From assembly GCA_016780605.1 (NCBI GenBank), contig JADHLS010000417.1, forward strand, positions 1 through 5,602: DNA of 5,602 nucleotides. Reading direction: 5' to 3'. The position numbers and the translations under genes are program-made. The notes below the pieces were generated by a model that worked only from the letters and a program-made list of their open reading frames with translations, did no database searches and was not told the DNA's origin. How positions within the stretch are numbered: the first letter of the stretch is position 1; every line of letters begins with the position of its first letter. Positions 1-5,602 of the stretch are shown here, piece by piece. This DNA comes from Reyranella sp. GTDB taxonomy: Bacteria; Pseudomonadota; Alphaproteobacteria; Reyranellales; Reyranellaceae.

Positions 1-504
1 GTAGTACTGCGTGATCTCTATCCGAATAGAGTGGCGGTCGTTTCGTCATTCGGCGCGGAGTCCGCGGTACTATTGCACTTGGTGGCAACGATCGATCCCG
101 CTACACCGATCCTGTTCGTCGATACCCGCCGCCACTTTCCTGAAACCCTCGCCTACCGCGACAGGCTTGCGGCACATCTCGGTCTTCGCGACGTGCGAAA
201 CATAGGGCCTTCCGAAGAAGACGCAGCAAGGCTTGACGTGGATGCCAGTCGTGCGACTTGGGATCCCGACGGCTGTTGCGCCTTTCGCAAGACAGATCCA
301 CTCCGACGTTGCTTGCAGGGATTCGATGCCTGGATATCGGGACGCAAACGCTTCCAGGCGGCAACCCGCCAGAAGCTACAACTGTTCGAGTTGGACGGGA
401 CGCGGCTCAAGATCAATCCGTTGGCAAATTGGAGCGGGGCCGACTTGGCCAACCATATCCGAGCGCACAATCTCCCTGTTCATCCGCTTGTAGCGCAGGG
501 CTAA
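1..504 (+). CDS. cysH: Adenylyl-sulfate (APS/PAPS) reductase CysH, 5' partial in window and C-terminally truncated; probable pseudogene
   Basis: CysH reduces activated sulfate (APS or PAPS) to sulfite in the cytoplasm during assimilatory sulfate reduction, using thioredoxin or glutaredoxin as electron donor. The frame is open from base 1, so the true start lies upstream; the GTG at 31 falls inside the conserved domain and is not the start. Visible in order are the nucleotide-binding loop SSFGAESAVLLH (window codons 15-26), FVDTRRHFPETLAYRD (about codons 39-54), the CysCys pair in DGCCAFRK (codons 92-93, bases 274-279), AWISGRKRFQ and the late NPLANWS...HPLVAQG block. In the iron-sulfur type of this family a second pair, Cys-x-x-Cys, follows HPLVAxGY within about ten residues and completes the [4Fe-4S] site. 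Here TAA at 502-504 stops the protein right after VAQG, and no other frame downstream resumes the homology. The fragment therefore lacks half its cluster ligands and the C-terminal tail and is probably inactive. The CysCys pair suggests APS rather than PAPS as substrate (inference). Confidence 0.88.
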   Translation, partial: VVLRDLYPNRVAVVSSFGAESAVLLHLVATIDPATPILFVDTRRHFPETLAYRDRLAAHLGLRDVRNIGPSEEDAARLDVDASRATWDPDGCCAFRKTDPLRRCLQGFDAWISGRKRFQAATRQKLQLFELDGTRLKINPLANWSGADLANHIRAHNLPVHPLVAQG

Positions 505-506
505 CG
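500..506. other. Probable recombination/deletion junction between cysH and a foreign coding frame
   Basis: Up to about base 502 the sequence still matches what cysH should encode: GGC TA is the start of the Gly-Tyr that normally follows HPLVAQ. From 503 on, GC-rich coding sequence continues in another frame (lower-case reading aac gga cct gcg) that encodes an unrelated protein tail. CysH similarity thus ends abruptly, in mid-codon, where a different coding segment begins. No insertion-sequence end, target duplication or long repeat is visible at the point, so a simple deletion or illegitimate recombination is the most economical explanation. The exact base is uncertain by a few positions. Confidence 0.5.
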
Positions 507-574
507 GACCTGCGTTCGCGGCCCGGGCGGTACGGCATTGGCTCGGCAGGCTCGCCCGGCTGACGCCGGATCGC

Positions 575-1006
575 GTGGCGACGGTGACGGCCGATCCCCA
601 CCATCCGCGGACGCTCAGGATAGCCATCAGCGGTGTCGCACCGAGCGGTCCCGCTCCGGGCGGACCCGCACTCAACCGGCCGGCGCGCCCGACCCATGTG
701 CAGGTGCGCGTGCAGAAAAAGCCGGCGGGCGGTGGCGAGCTCGACTGGCACGATGCACCGGCGGCCGAAGCAAGCGTGACGCAGCTCTATGAGGGCCAAG
801 CCCTGTTCCAGAAGGATCTCGGCCTATGGGCCGGCACTGTCACCTTCACCACGGCGCCTGCGCCGGACGCTTATCGGCTGCTGATCGAGGAGTTCGAGTA
901 CATCTCGGCCAACTACGCCGAGAACCGGCGGGCGCCAGCACGTCTGATCTATGCCGAGATCATCGAGGTGGATGCGGCGATGGTGCAAAGCGGCGGACCG
1001 CCGTAG
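575..1006 (+). CDS. Hypothetical protein, C-terminal remnant lacking its N-terminus
   Basis: I do not recognise this protein. The listed start is a GTG at 575 (143 codons), but the same frame is open back to 494 and already looks coding from about 503 (ARAVRHWLGRLARLTPDRVA), with no Shine-Dalgarno sequence before the GTG. Third codon positions are strongly GC-rich, as expected of a real gene in this genome. The protein has a Pro/Ala/Gly-rich linker (about residues 20-40), then alternating hydrophobic/polar stretches such as THVQVRVQKK, LWAGTVTFTT, YRLLIEEFEYISANY and ARLIYAEIIEVDA, a pattern that would suit a small beta-rich terminal domain (inference only). No signal peptide, membrane segment or catalytic motif is seen. 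Its upstream part was probably lost when it was joined to cysH at about 503, so it is best regarded as the tail of a larger gene, possibly untranslated. It ends at TAG 1004-1006 without a clear terminator. Confidence 0.5.
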   Translation: MATVTADPHHPRTLRIAISGVAPSGPAPGGPALNRPARPTHVQVRVQKKPAGGGELDWHDAPAAEASVTQLYEGQALFQKDLGLWAGTVTFTTAPAPDAYRLLIEEFEYISANYAENRRAPARLIYAEIIEVDAAMVQSGGPP

Positions 1007-1192
1007 CCTGCTGCAGCCAGATTAGGGACGGACGGCGTAAGGTCAAAAAAGCGGAAACGATCGAGAAACCAGTTAGTTAGGCGGTGTCGAATAGCCGTTC
1101 CGGAGGTCGCTCAGTACAACTTTGCGGACGGTCCAAGAGGCCATCGCCGAGGGCCGGTGTTGGAACAGGGAGCCATTAACGGTGGCCGCTGA

Positions 1193-1735
1193 TCAATCCG
1201 CTGCCGCAGTCCGAGTCTGTTGGCCGCGTTCGAGATCCCTGCGTGCCGTGTCGAACATGTCCGCCACGAGATCCTCCCCGTAGCGTAGCGCATCCTGTGC
1301 CAGCACGAGGCGGACGGAACCCACTCGCTTGATCGCCTTATCCCCCTGCACCAGCCAGACTTCTAGTCGCTTCCCTTTAACAAAGAGCTTTGGGCGCCTA
1401 TTGGCCAGGACGAGGCGCGCTTTGGGTGTGCATCGTCTCATGAGATTTAATTCGCAACCGATGATAGTTGAATGGTAGCGAGCTAATGCCGGTGGGCTTT
1501 GATCCATATCAAGTGTGGTCGATGGCCGCTGGGTGCGGGGATTCATCAACTGGGATGCGGCGTATGTTGGTGGTGGCCGGGTCAATCGTTCTCCGGCGAA
1601 CAGGTCGCGGAGGTCGAATACCGCCAAGCCCTCCTTGCGTTGTTCCATCATGGCATCGACGATGCGCCCGAACTTCGTACCCCTGCGATTGGCATCGTAG
1701 GCCGGCCCCCCAGTACAACCTTGCATCTTGGGCAC
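1193..1735 (-). CDS. Hypothetical protein, 180 residues, unrecognised
   Basis: This minus-strand frame starts at GTG (1733-1735), with an ATG three codons later, and ends at TGA (1193-1195). I recognise no family. By eye, third codon positions are GC-rich in the first ~55 codons (containing ANRRGTKFGRIVDAMM and GLAVFDLRDLFAGE) and in the last ~80 codons, but not in the segment between (about residues 75-98), which reads poorly as protein. The second block begins near an internal ATG at residue 99 (1439-1441) and contains KLFVKGKRLEVWLVQGDKA and VRLVLAQDALRYGEDLVADM, plausible as a small alpha/beta cytoplasmic domain. No signal peptide, membrane segment or Shine-Dalgarno site is seen for either start. 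It may be one intact gene, two fused gene pieces, or a decaying gene. It lies on the same strand as the genes to its right but 9 bases or more beyond them and need not be in their operon. Confidence 0.4.
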   Translation of the reverse strand: MPKMQGCTGGPAYDANRRGTKFGRIVDAMMEQRKEGLAVFDLRDLFAGERLTRPPPTYAASQLMNPRTQRPSTTLDMDQSPPALARYHSTIIGCELNLMRRCTPKARLVLANRRPKLFVKGKRLEVWLVQGDKAIKRVGSVRLVLAQDALRYGEDLVADMFDTARRDLERGQQTRTAAAD

Positions 1736-1744
1736 TTAATTTGT

Positions 1745-2036
1745 TTAGCGTGCCCCTCGATGACTTTCCCGAAAAATGGGGGCCTCATCTTGGGGTTGTG
1801 GGCCGGTCGCGTCGATCATGCGGGCGCGTTTCGCTCCGGAGAAGATGGAGCCCAATCGCATTACAACGAAGTGCAGTACGCACACCGACTCGAAGGCCGC
1901 GGCGCTGGATCCAATTCCCCCGATACAACCCTCTGGTCAAGTTCATGACCAGGATTCCGGTCAATGCGAGCAGATGGATGAGAGCGAAGCGGCTCCCGCT
2001 CACCATTTCATGCTGAAGGTGCGCAAGCCGGCTCAT
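1745..2036 (-). pseudogene. Small membrane protein gene interrupted by a one-base frameshift at a G run
   Basis: I do not recognise the family. Reading leftward from ATG 2034-2036, the first ~40 codons have GC-rich third positions and encode a basic N-terminus followed by a hydrophobic stretch FALIHLLALTGILVMNL (residues 17-33), a likely membrane helix. After a run of five G on the minus strand (1917-1921) this frame loses its coding character, while the frame shifted by one base takes over with GC-rich third positions, encoding SSAAAFESVCVLHFVVMR and a soluble tail with RARMIDATGPQPQDEAPIF, to a TAA at 1745-1747. Removing one G joins the two halves into a continuous frame of 96 residues; the 292-base span is exactly 97 codons plus one base. 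This is either a real inactivating insertion or a homopolymer sequencing error. Continuing in the original frame instead gives an 83-residue product ending at 1785. There is no clear ribosome binding site, but its ATG overlaps the preceding stop. Confidence 0.35.
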
Positions 2037-2122
2037 GCACGAAACTCAGCCGCGCGGTAATATGAACGGTTGTCAGGACTGAACACCCTGCGCACCTCGT
2101 CGGCGCCCTGTTGATGCTTCAC
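2033..2122 (-). CDS. Possible 29-codon leader-like or coupling ORF behind mgtA
   Basis: A tiny frame begins with GTG (2120-2122) that overlaps the mgtA stop as GTGA and ends with TGA (2033-2035) that overlaps the ATG of the next frame as ATGA. It would encode a hydrophilic 29-residue peptide including EVRRVFSPDNRSYYRAAEF. The overlap at both ends is the geometry of translationally coupled genes. Against it, no Shine-Dalgarno sequence is evident, the frame merely continues a non-coding shadow of mgtA, and a frame this short can occur by chance. I do not recognise the peptide; it could also be the last piece of a decayed gene. Confidence 0.18.
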   Translation of the reverse strand: MKHQQGADEVRRVFSPDNRSYYRAAEFRA

Positions 2123-4842
2123 AGCCACTGCCCAAAGCGGCGGATGTAGAATCGCTTTATCAGTTGGGTCAAAAGGCAATAACACAACAGGATCCCGACG
2201 AGCCACGGGAAGTACGAAGGCGGCAATGGCACCATTCCGACGTGCTCGCCGAGTGGCGAGAATGGCAAGTAGATGCCGATCGCCATGATGCTCGCCGTAA
2301 GCAGGATGACTGGCCAGGCGGCCCGACTTTGGATGAATGGGATGTGTTGCGTCCGGATCATGTGCACGATCAAGGTTTGCGTCAGCAGACCGACGACGAA
2401 CCAGCCGGACTGAAACAACGATTGATGCTCGACTGAATTGGCACCGAACACGTGCCACATGACGATGAAGGTCACGATGTCGAAGATCGAGCTGATCGGG
2501 CCGATGAACACCATGAACCGCGCGAGGCCGCCGGCGTCCCATTTGCGAGGCTGCTTGAGGTAGTCCTCGTCGACGTCGTCCCAGGGGATTGAGATTTGCG
2601 AGATGTCGTAAAGCAGGTTCTGGATCAGCAATTGAATCGGCAGCATCGGCAGGAAAGGCAGGAAGATGCTAGCGACGAGGACGCTGAAGACGTTGCCGAA
2701 ATTCGAGCTCGCCGTCATCTTGATGTACTTGGTGATGTTGGCGAACGTCTTGCGTCCCTCGATCACCGCCTCCTCGAGGACGAGCAGACTCTTCTCGAGC
2801 AGGATGATGTCGGCAGACTCCTTGGCGATGTCAACTGCAGTATCGACGGAAATTCCCACGTCCGCGTCCTTGAGCGCTGCGGCGTCGTTGATGCCGTCGC
2901 CGAGATAGCCGACGGTATGGCCTTTGCTCTGGAGCGCGCGGATCACGCGCGACTTCTCCAAAGGCGACATCTTGGTGAAGATCGTGATTCGCCCTGCCGC
3001 GTTTGCGAGCTCGGTGTCGCTGAGAGCCGCCACGTCAGCCCCCAGCATGGCTTTGTCGACGGCGAGTCCGACTTCCTTGCAGATCTTGCGCGTGACGACC
3101 TCGTTGTCACCGGTAATGATCTTGATGTCGACACCATGCTCTCGCAGTGCCCCGATCGCCTCGCGCGCCGACTCCTTGGGCGGATCGAGAAACGCAACAT
3201 AGCCGGCGAGCACGAGCTCCTTCTCGTCGCCGACCGTGTAGGTGCGGTCCTCGGGCGGCAACCACTTGTAGGCGACGGCCAGCGCCCGTAGGCCGTCCTC
3301 GTTCAGATCGCGCGTGAACGCGCGCACGTTCGTGCGCATCTCGTCGGTGAACGGGACCTGCCCTCCTGGCGCCGCGCCGTTGTCGTCGGCGGACGTACAG
3401 AGCGACAGCACCTCTTCGATCGCGCCTTTGCACACGAGGAGGTTCTTGCCGCCATTGCGGACGATGACGGACATCCGCCGCCGCATGAAGTCGAATGGGA
3501 TCTCGTCGATCTTCCGATAGTGCTGCAGCTTGCCGATCAGCTCGTACTGCTCTGCGTATTCGAGGACCGCGACGTCCAGCAGGTTCTTCAAGCCCGTCTG
3601 ATGGAAGCTGTTGAGCCACGCCAGTTCCAGGACCTGGCTGTCCTCGTTGCCATGGATGTCGAGGTGGCGCTCGAGGATGACCTTATTCTGTGTCAGCGTA
3701 CCGGTCTTGTCGGTGCACAGGATATCCATCGCGCCAAAATTCTGGATGGCGTTGAGCCGTTTCACGATGCTCTTGCGGCGCGCCATCATGACCGCGCCCT
3801 TGGCGAGGTTGGCGGTCACGATCATCGGCAGCATTTCGGGCGTCAAACCGACCGCGACCGATACCGCAAACAGCAGCGATTCCAGCCACTCGCCCTTGCC
3901 GAGCCCGTTGATAAGAAACACCAAGGGCGTCATCACCAGAAGAAAACGGATCAGCATCCAGCTGACGCGGTTGATTCCGATGTCGAAGCTGGTGAGAGGC
4001 CGGGCACCGACGATGTCCCTCGCCATGGCACCGAAATAGGTCGCATCGCCTGTCGCCACCACCACAGCGGTGGCCGTGCCGCTCACCACGTTCGTGCCCA
4101 TGAAGCAGGCGGCTTCGAGCTCCAGAGCACTACCCGCCTGGATCGCATTCTTGCCAACCGGCAGAACCGGATGTTTCTCCAGCGGGATTGATTCGCCGGT
4201 CAGCATGGCCTGGCTGACGAACAGGTCCTTGGCTGTCAGGAGCCGCACGTCGGCGGGTACCATGTCGCCAGCCGACAGGTAGAGGATGTCTCCCGGCACA
4301 AGAGCAGAGATCGGCGTCTCCTGGGGGCGCGACATGCCGGCACGTAGCACCGCCGTGGTGGAGCTCACCATGGCTTTGAGCTCTTCCGCGGCCTTGTTCG
4401 ATCGAAACTCCTGCCAGAAACGCAAGAGCGTGCTGAGCAGCACCATCGAGCCCAGCACGATGATCGTCCTGAACGAACGATCCTCCGGCGCCACAAAGAT
4501 CACGTCGGAAAACAGCGAAACGATGCTGACTGCGAACAGCACGCCGTTGAAGGGCGTCAGAAAGGCGTGAAAGAGCTGCTGCCACCAGGTCGGCGGCTTC
4601 TCGTGCGTCACTTCATTACGGCCATATTGCTCCTGACGGGCCTCAACCTGTGGCTCGCTCAATCCGCTTCGCACTGCCTCCAATCGTTCGAGCGCTTCGT
4701 CCGGCGTGCAATCACACAGCTCGATCAGGCGAGCGGAAACGACCGGTTTGTTTCGCCCGGTCTCTCGGGCATTCATGTGGTGCTTTGCTCGTTCATTCAT
4801 GGCTGGTGACTCGTAAATTGGAGCTGGCGGTGGATTTCTCAT
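2119..4842 (-). CDS. mgtA: Magnesium-translocating P-type ATPase MgtA (type IIIB)
   Basis: This inner-membrane pump uses ATP to bring Mg2+ into the cytoplasm. At 907 codons it is full length (E. coli MgtA has 898). In order: a variable N-terminus; helices 1-2 (about residues 93-140); the actuator domain with LTGES (214-218); helices 3-4 (about 293-343) with TPEMLP (334-339), the class's substitute for the usual helix-4 ion motif; the phosphorylation site DKTGTLTQ with Asp378; the nucleotide-binding domain with RRRMSV and KGA (about 454-474); TGDN (577-580); the hinge GDGIND (648-653); and six further helices, including SSNFGN (713-717 region) and LIQNLLYDIS (739-748), which in this family help to form the ion site. 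All catalytic motifs are present, so it should be active. ATGs at 4842, 4800 (residue 15) and 4776 (residue 23) are possible starts; none has a strong ribosome site. The first makes a proline-rich N-terminus and abuts the upstream porin stop, implying co-transcription. The tail ends RRFGQWL, typical of the family. Confidence 0.97.
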   Translation of the reverse strand: MRNPPPAPIYESPAMNERAKHHMNARETGRNKPVVSARLIELCDCTPDEALERLEAVRSGLSEPQVEARQEQYGRNEVTHEKPPTWWQQLFHAFLTPFNGVLFAVSIVSLFSDVIFVAPEDRSFRTIIVLGSMVLLSTLLRFWQEFRSNKAAEELKAMVSSTTAVLRAGMSRPQETPISALVPGDILYLSAGDMVPADVRLLTAKDLFVSQAMLTGESIPLEKHPVLPVGKNAIQAGSALELEAACFMGTNVVSGTATAVVVATGDATYFGAMARDIVGARPLTSFDIGINRVSWMLIRFLLVMTPLVFLINGLGKGEWLESLLFAVSVAVGLTPEMLPMIVTANLAKGAVMMARRKSIVKRLNAIQNFGAMDILCTDKTGTLTQNKVILERHLDIHGNEDSQVLELAWLNSFHQTGLKNLLDVAVLEYAEQYELIGKLQHYRKIDEIPFDFMRRRMSVIVRNGGKNLLVCKGAIEEVLSLCTSADDNGAAPGGQVPFTDEMRTNVRAFTRDLNEDGLRALAVAYKWLPPEDRTYTVGDEKELVLAGYVAFLDPPKESAREAIGALREHGVDIKIITGDNEVVTRKICKEVGLAVDKAMLGADVAALSDTELANAAGRITIFTKMSPLEKSRVIRALQSKGHTVGYLGDGINDAAALKDADVGISVDTAVDIAKESADIILLEKSLLVLEEAVIEGRKTFANITKYIKMTASSNFGNVFSVLVASIFLPFLPMLPIQLLIQNLLYDISQISIPWDDVDEDYLKQPRKWDAGGLARFMVFIGPISSIFDIVTFIVMWHVFGANSVEHQSLFQSGWFVVGLLTQTLIVHMIRTQHIPFIQSRAAWPVILLTASIMAIGIYLPFSPLGEHVGMVPLPPSYFPWLVGILLCYCLLTQLIKRFYIRRFGQWL

Positions 4843-5602
4843 CTAGAAGCTGATGTGCAGCCGCCCGCTCAGCACGTTCACCGGGCCGCGTAGCATGTTG
4901 TAGGCAACATTGCCGAGGAACTGGTAGTCAGCCGTGAGCACGACGCCCTTGGCGACCTGGAAGGCGTAGTAGGCCTCGAAGATGTTTTCGGAGGCGTATG
5001 TCAGGGCGCCGTCGCCGACCAAAATGCCGAGGCCGCCAGCAGCCAGGAAGCCGCTGTGGTTGCCCGAGATGTTGTTCCACGCACCGGCAATGCCAACGCG
5101 GTCGTCCGGCCGGCCCCACGCCGTGCCCTTCATCGACAGGCCCAGCGACAGGCTGGTGTCGATATCGGTGAAAGCGATGATCTGGGTGCGGCCGTCGTTC
5201 CAGCTGAAGCGGCCGAACATGCCGAGCCAGTCGGTGATCTCCTGGTCGAAGTTGAGATAGAAGCCGTACTTGGTGCGGACTTGCTGGGTCTGCGCGATGG
5301 TGTCGGCCGGGCTGAGCGTGCCAGTCGGGTCGAGCGCGGCAAGCGCGACCGCCTGGTCGTAAGACCCCATGATTGCGCTGTTGAGCCAGGCGCCCAGACG
5401 GACCGACCCCGGTCGATCGTAGGGCTTGTAGCGCATCTCAAGCTCGCCGACATAGCCGCCGGTCGAGAACAGGTTCATGTTGAAGGTGCTGTCGTTGGGG
5501 AAGGTGGGCACCAGGAAGTAGCCCAGGCGCGCCGCCCATAGTGGCCGGTTGATCTCGGCGGTGATGCCGTAGGTCAGGCCGATCTTGTCGGCCGCATAGT
5601 CG
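4843..5602 (-). CDS. Carbohydrate-selective porin, OprB family, C-terminal part (5' end beyond window)
   Basis: OprB-type porins are outer-membrane beta-barrels that let sugars and other small solutes diffuse into the periplasm. The frame is open to the window edge; 252 residues are visible, roughly the C-terminal half of a typical family member, and the GTG at 5511 is internal. The sequence shows alternating amphipathic strands with turns, e.g. TKYGFYLNFDQEI, WLGMFGRFSWNDGRTQ, RPDDRVGIAGAWNNISGNH, and the family's closing block ASENIFEAYYAFQVAKGV, then TADYQFLGNVAYN, LRGPVNVLSGRLHISF. The last residue is Phe, as required for recognition by the barrel-assembly machinery. The signal peptide would be upstream and is not seen. 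Third codon positions are very GC-rich, and nothing suggests decay. Its TAG stop (4843-4845) directly touches the first ATG of mgtA, so the two genes should share a transcript. The natural substrate cannot be told from sequence; family naming as a sugar porin is by homology. Confidence 0.92.
   Translation of the reverse strand, partial: DYAADKIGLTYGITAEINRPLWAARLGYFLVPTFPNDSTFNMNLFSTGGYVGELEMRYKPYDRPGSVRLGAWLNSAIMGSYDQAVALAALDPTGTLSPADTIAQTQQVRTKYGFYLNFDQEITDWLGMFGRFSWNDGRTQIIAFTDIDTSLSLGLSMKGTAWGRPDDRVGIAGAWNNISGNHSGFLAAGGLGILVGDGALTYASENIFEAYYAFQVAKGVVLTADYQFLGNVAYNMLRGPVNVLSGRLHISF

Noticed and set aside
991..1003. Perfect inverted repeat CGGCGG-A-CCGCCG at the end of the 575-1006 frame, considered as a terminator.
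   Set aside because: The one-base centre allows only a four-pair stem with a five-base loop, it lies inside the coding frame, and no T run follows.
1007..1192. Gap searched for tRNA, small RNA, terminator and mobile-element ends.
   Set aside because: No cloverleaf, stable stem followed by T residues, or terminal repeat was visible; the AAAAAA at about 1045 is not preceded by a convincing stem.
1436..1445. Ten-base palindrome TCTCATGAGA near the internal ATG of the 180-residue frame, considered as an operator.
   Set aside because: It is short, likely by chance, and no promoter elements could be recognised around it.
1112..1724. Near-identical 14-base direct repeat (CAGTACAAC followed by T or C, then TTGC) at 1112-1125 and 1711-1724, flanking the 180-residue frame.
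   Set aside because: One mismatch in 14 bases is expected about a couple of times by chance in a window of this size, the flanks do not match, and no terminal inverted repeats or transposase are seen between them.
1468..2016. Plus-strand frames at 1468-2016 (182 codons) and 1499-1948 (149 codons).
   Set aside because: Residue make-up is rich in Trp, Cys, Arg and Ser without domain-like pattern, and third-base composition favours the minus-strand readings across the same bases.
2596..4191. Long plus-strand frames opposite mgtA (2596-3291, 231 codons; 3520-4191, 223 codons).
   Set aside because: They are antisense shadows of the GC-rich mgtA gene, with the low-complexity Arg/Asp/Leu/Val composition such shadows have and no recognisable domains.
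5056..5541. 161-codon plus-strand frame opposite the porin.
   Set aside because: It is antisense to a well-supported OprB-family gene and has shadow-like composition.

Overview
The window reads as a stretch of a GC-rich proteobacterial chromosome, most likely an alphaproteobacterium of the Hyphomicrobiales (Bradyrhizobium/Rhodopseudomonas-like). This rests on the style of the CysH fragment, the OprB-type porin C-terminus and GC-rich third codon positions; it is an inference from family resemblance, not a database result.

Left part, plus strand (1-1006): the sequence opens inside cysH, the assimilatory adenylyl-sulfate reductase gene. It runs with good similarity to a stop at 502-504, exactly where the family would continue with the C-terminal Cys-x-x-Cys pair. 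The next bases belong to a different coding frame, the carboxy-terminal part of an unrecognised protein that has no proper beginning here (open from 494, GTG at 575, stop at 1004-1006). The simplest reading is a deletion or recombination scar near 502/503 that left two gene stumps side by side.

Middle (1007-2122): a low-density region. 1007-1192 shows no gene, RNA or convincing terminator. An unrecognised 180-residue minus-strand frame lies at 1193-1735. Between 1745 and 2036 a minus-strand membrane-protein-like gene of about 96 codons can be read only if one G of a five-G run (1917-1921) is removed. A 29-codon minus-strand frame (2033-2122) overlaps the end of the ATPase gene by GTGA and the start of the membrane-protein frame by ATGA.

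Right part, minus strand (2119-5602): a complete 907-codon magnesium-translocating P-type ATPase (mgtA) directly follows the 3' end of an OprB-family carbohydrate-selective porin gene whose 5' end is beyond the window. The porin stop codon touches the first possible ATG of mgtA, so the two are almost certainly co-transcribed. The porin would serve outer-membrane passage of small solutes and MgtA would drive Mg2+ import across the inner membrane. No Mg2+-sensing leader fits between the genes, so any regulation must act upstream of the porin, outside the window.

The two functional genes belong to known families and I found no clearly new system. The points worth a second look are the cysH scar, the hidden frameshifted small membrane protein, the string of overlapping small frames behind mgtA, and the tight porin-mgtA pairing.
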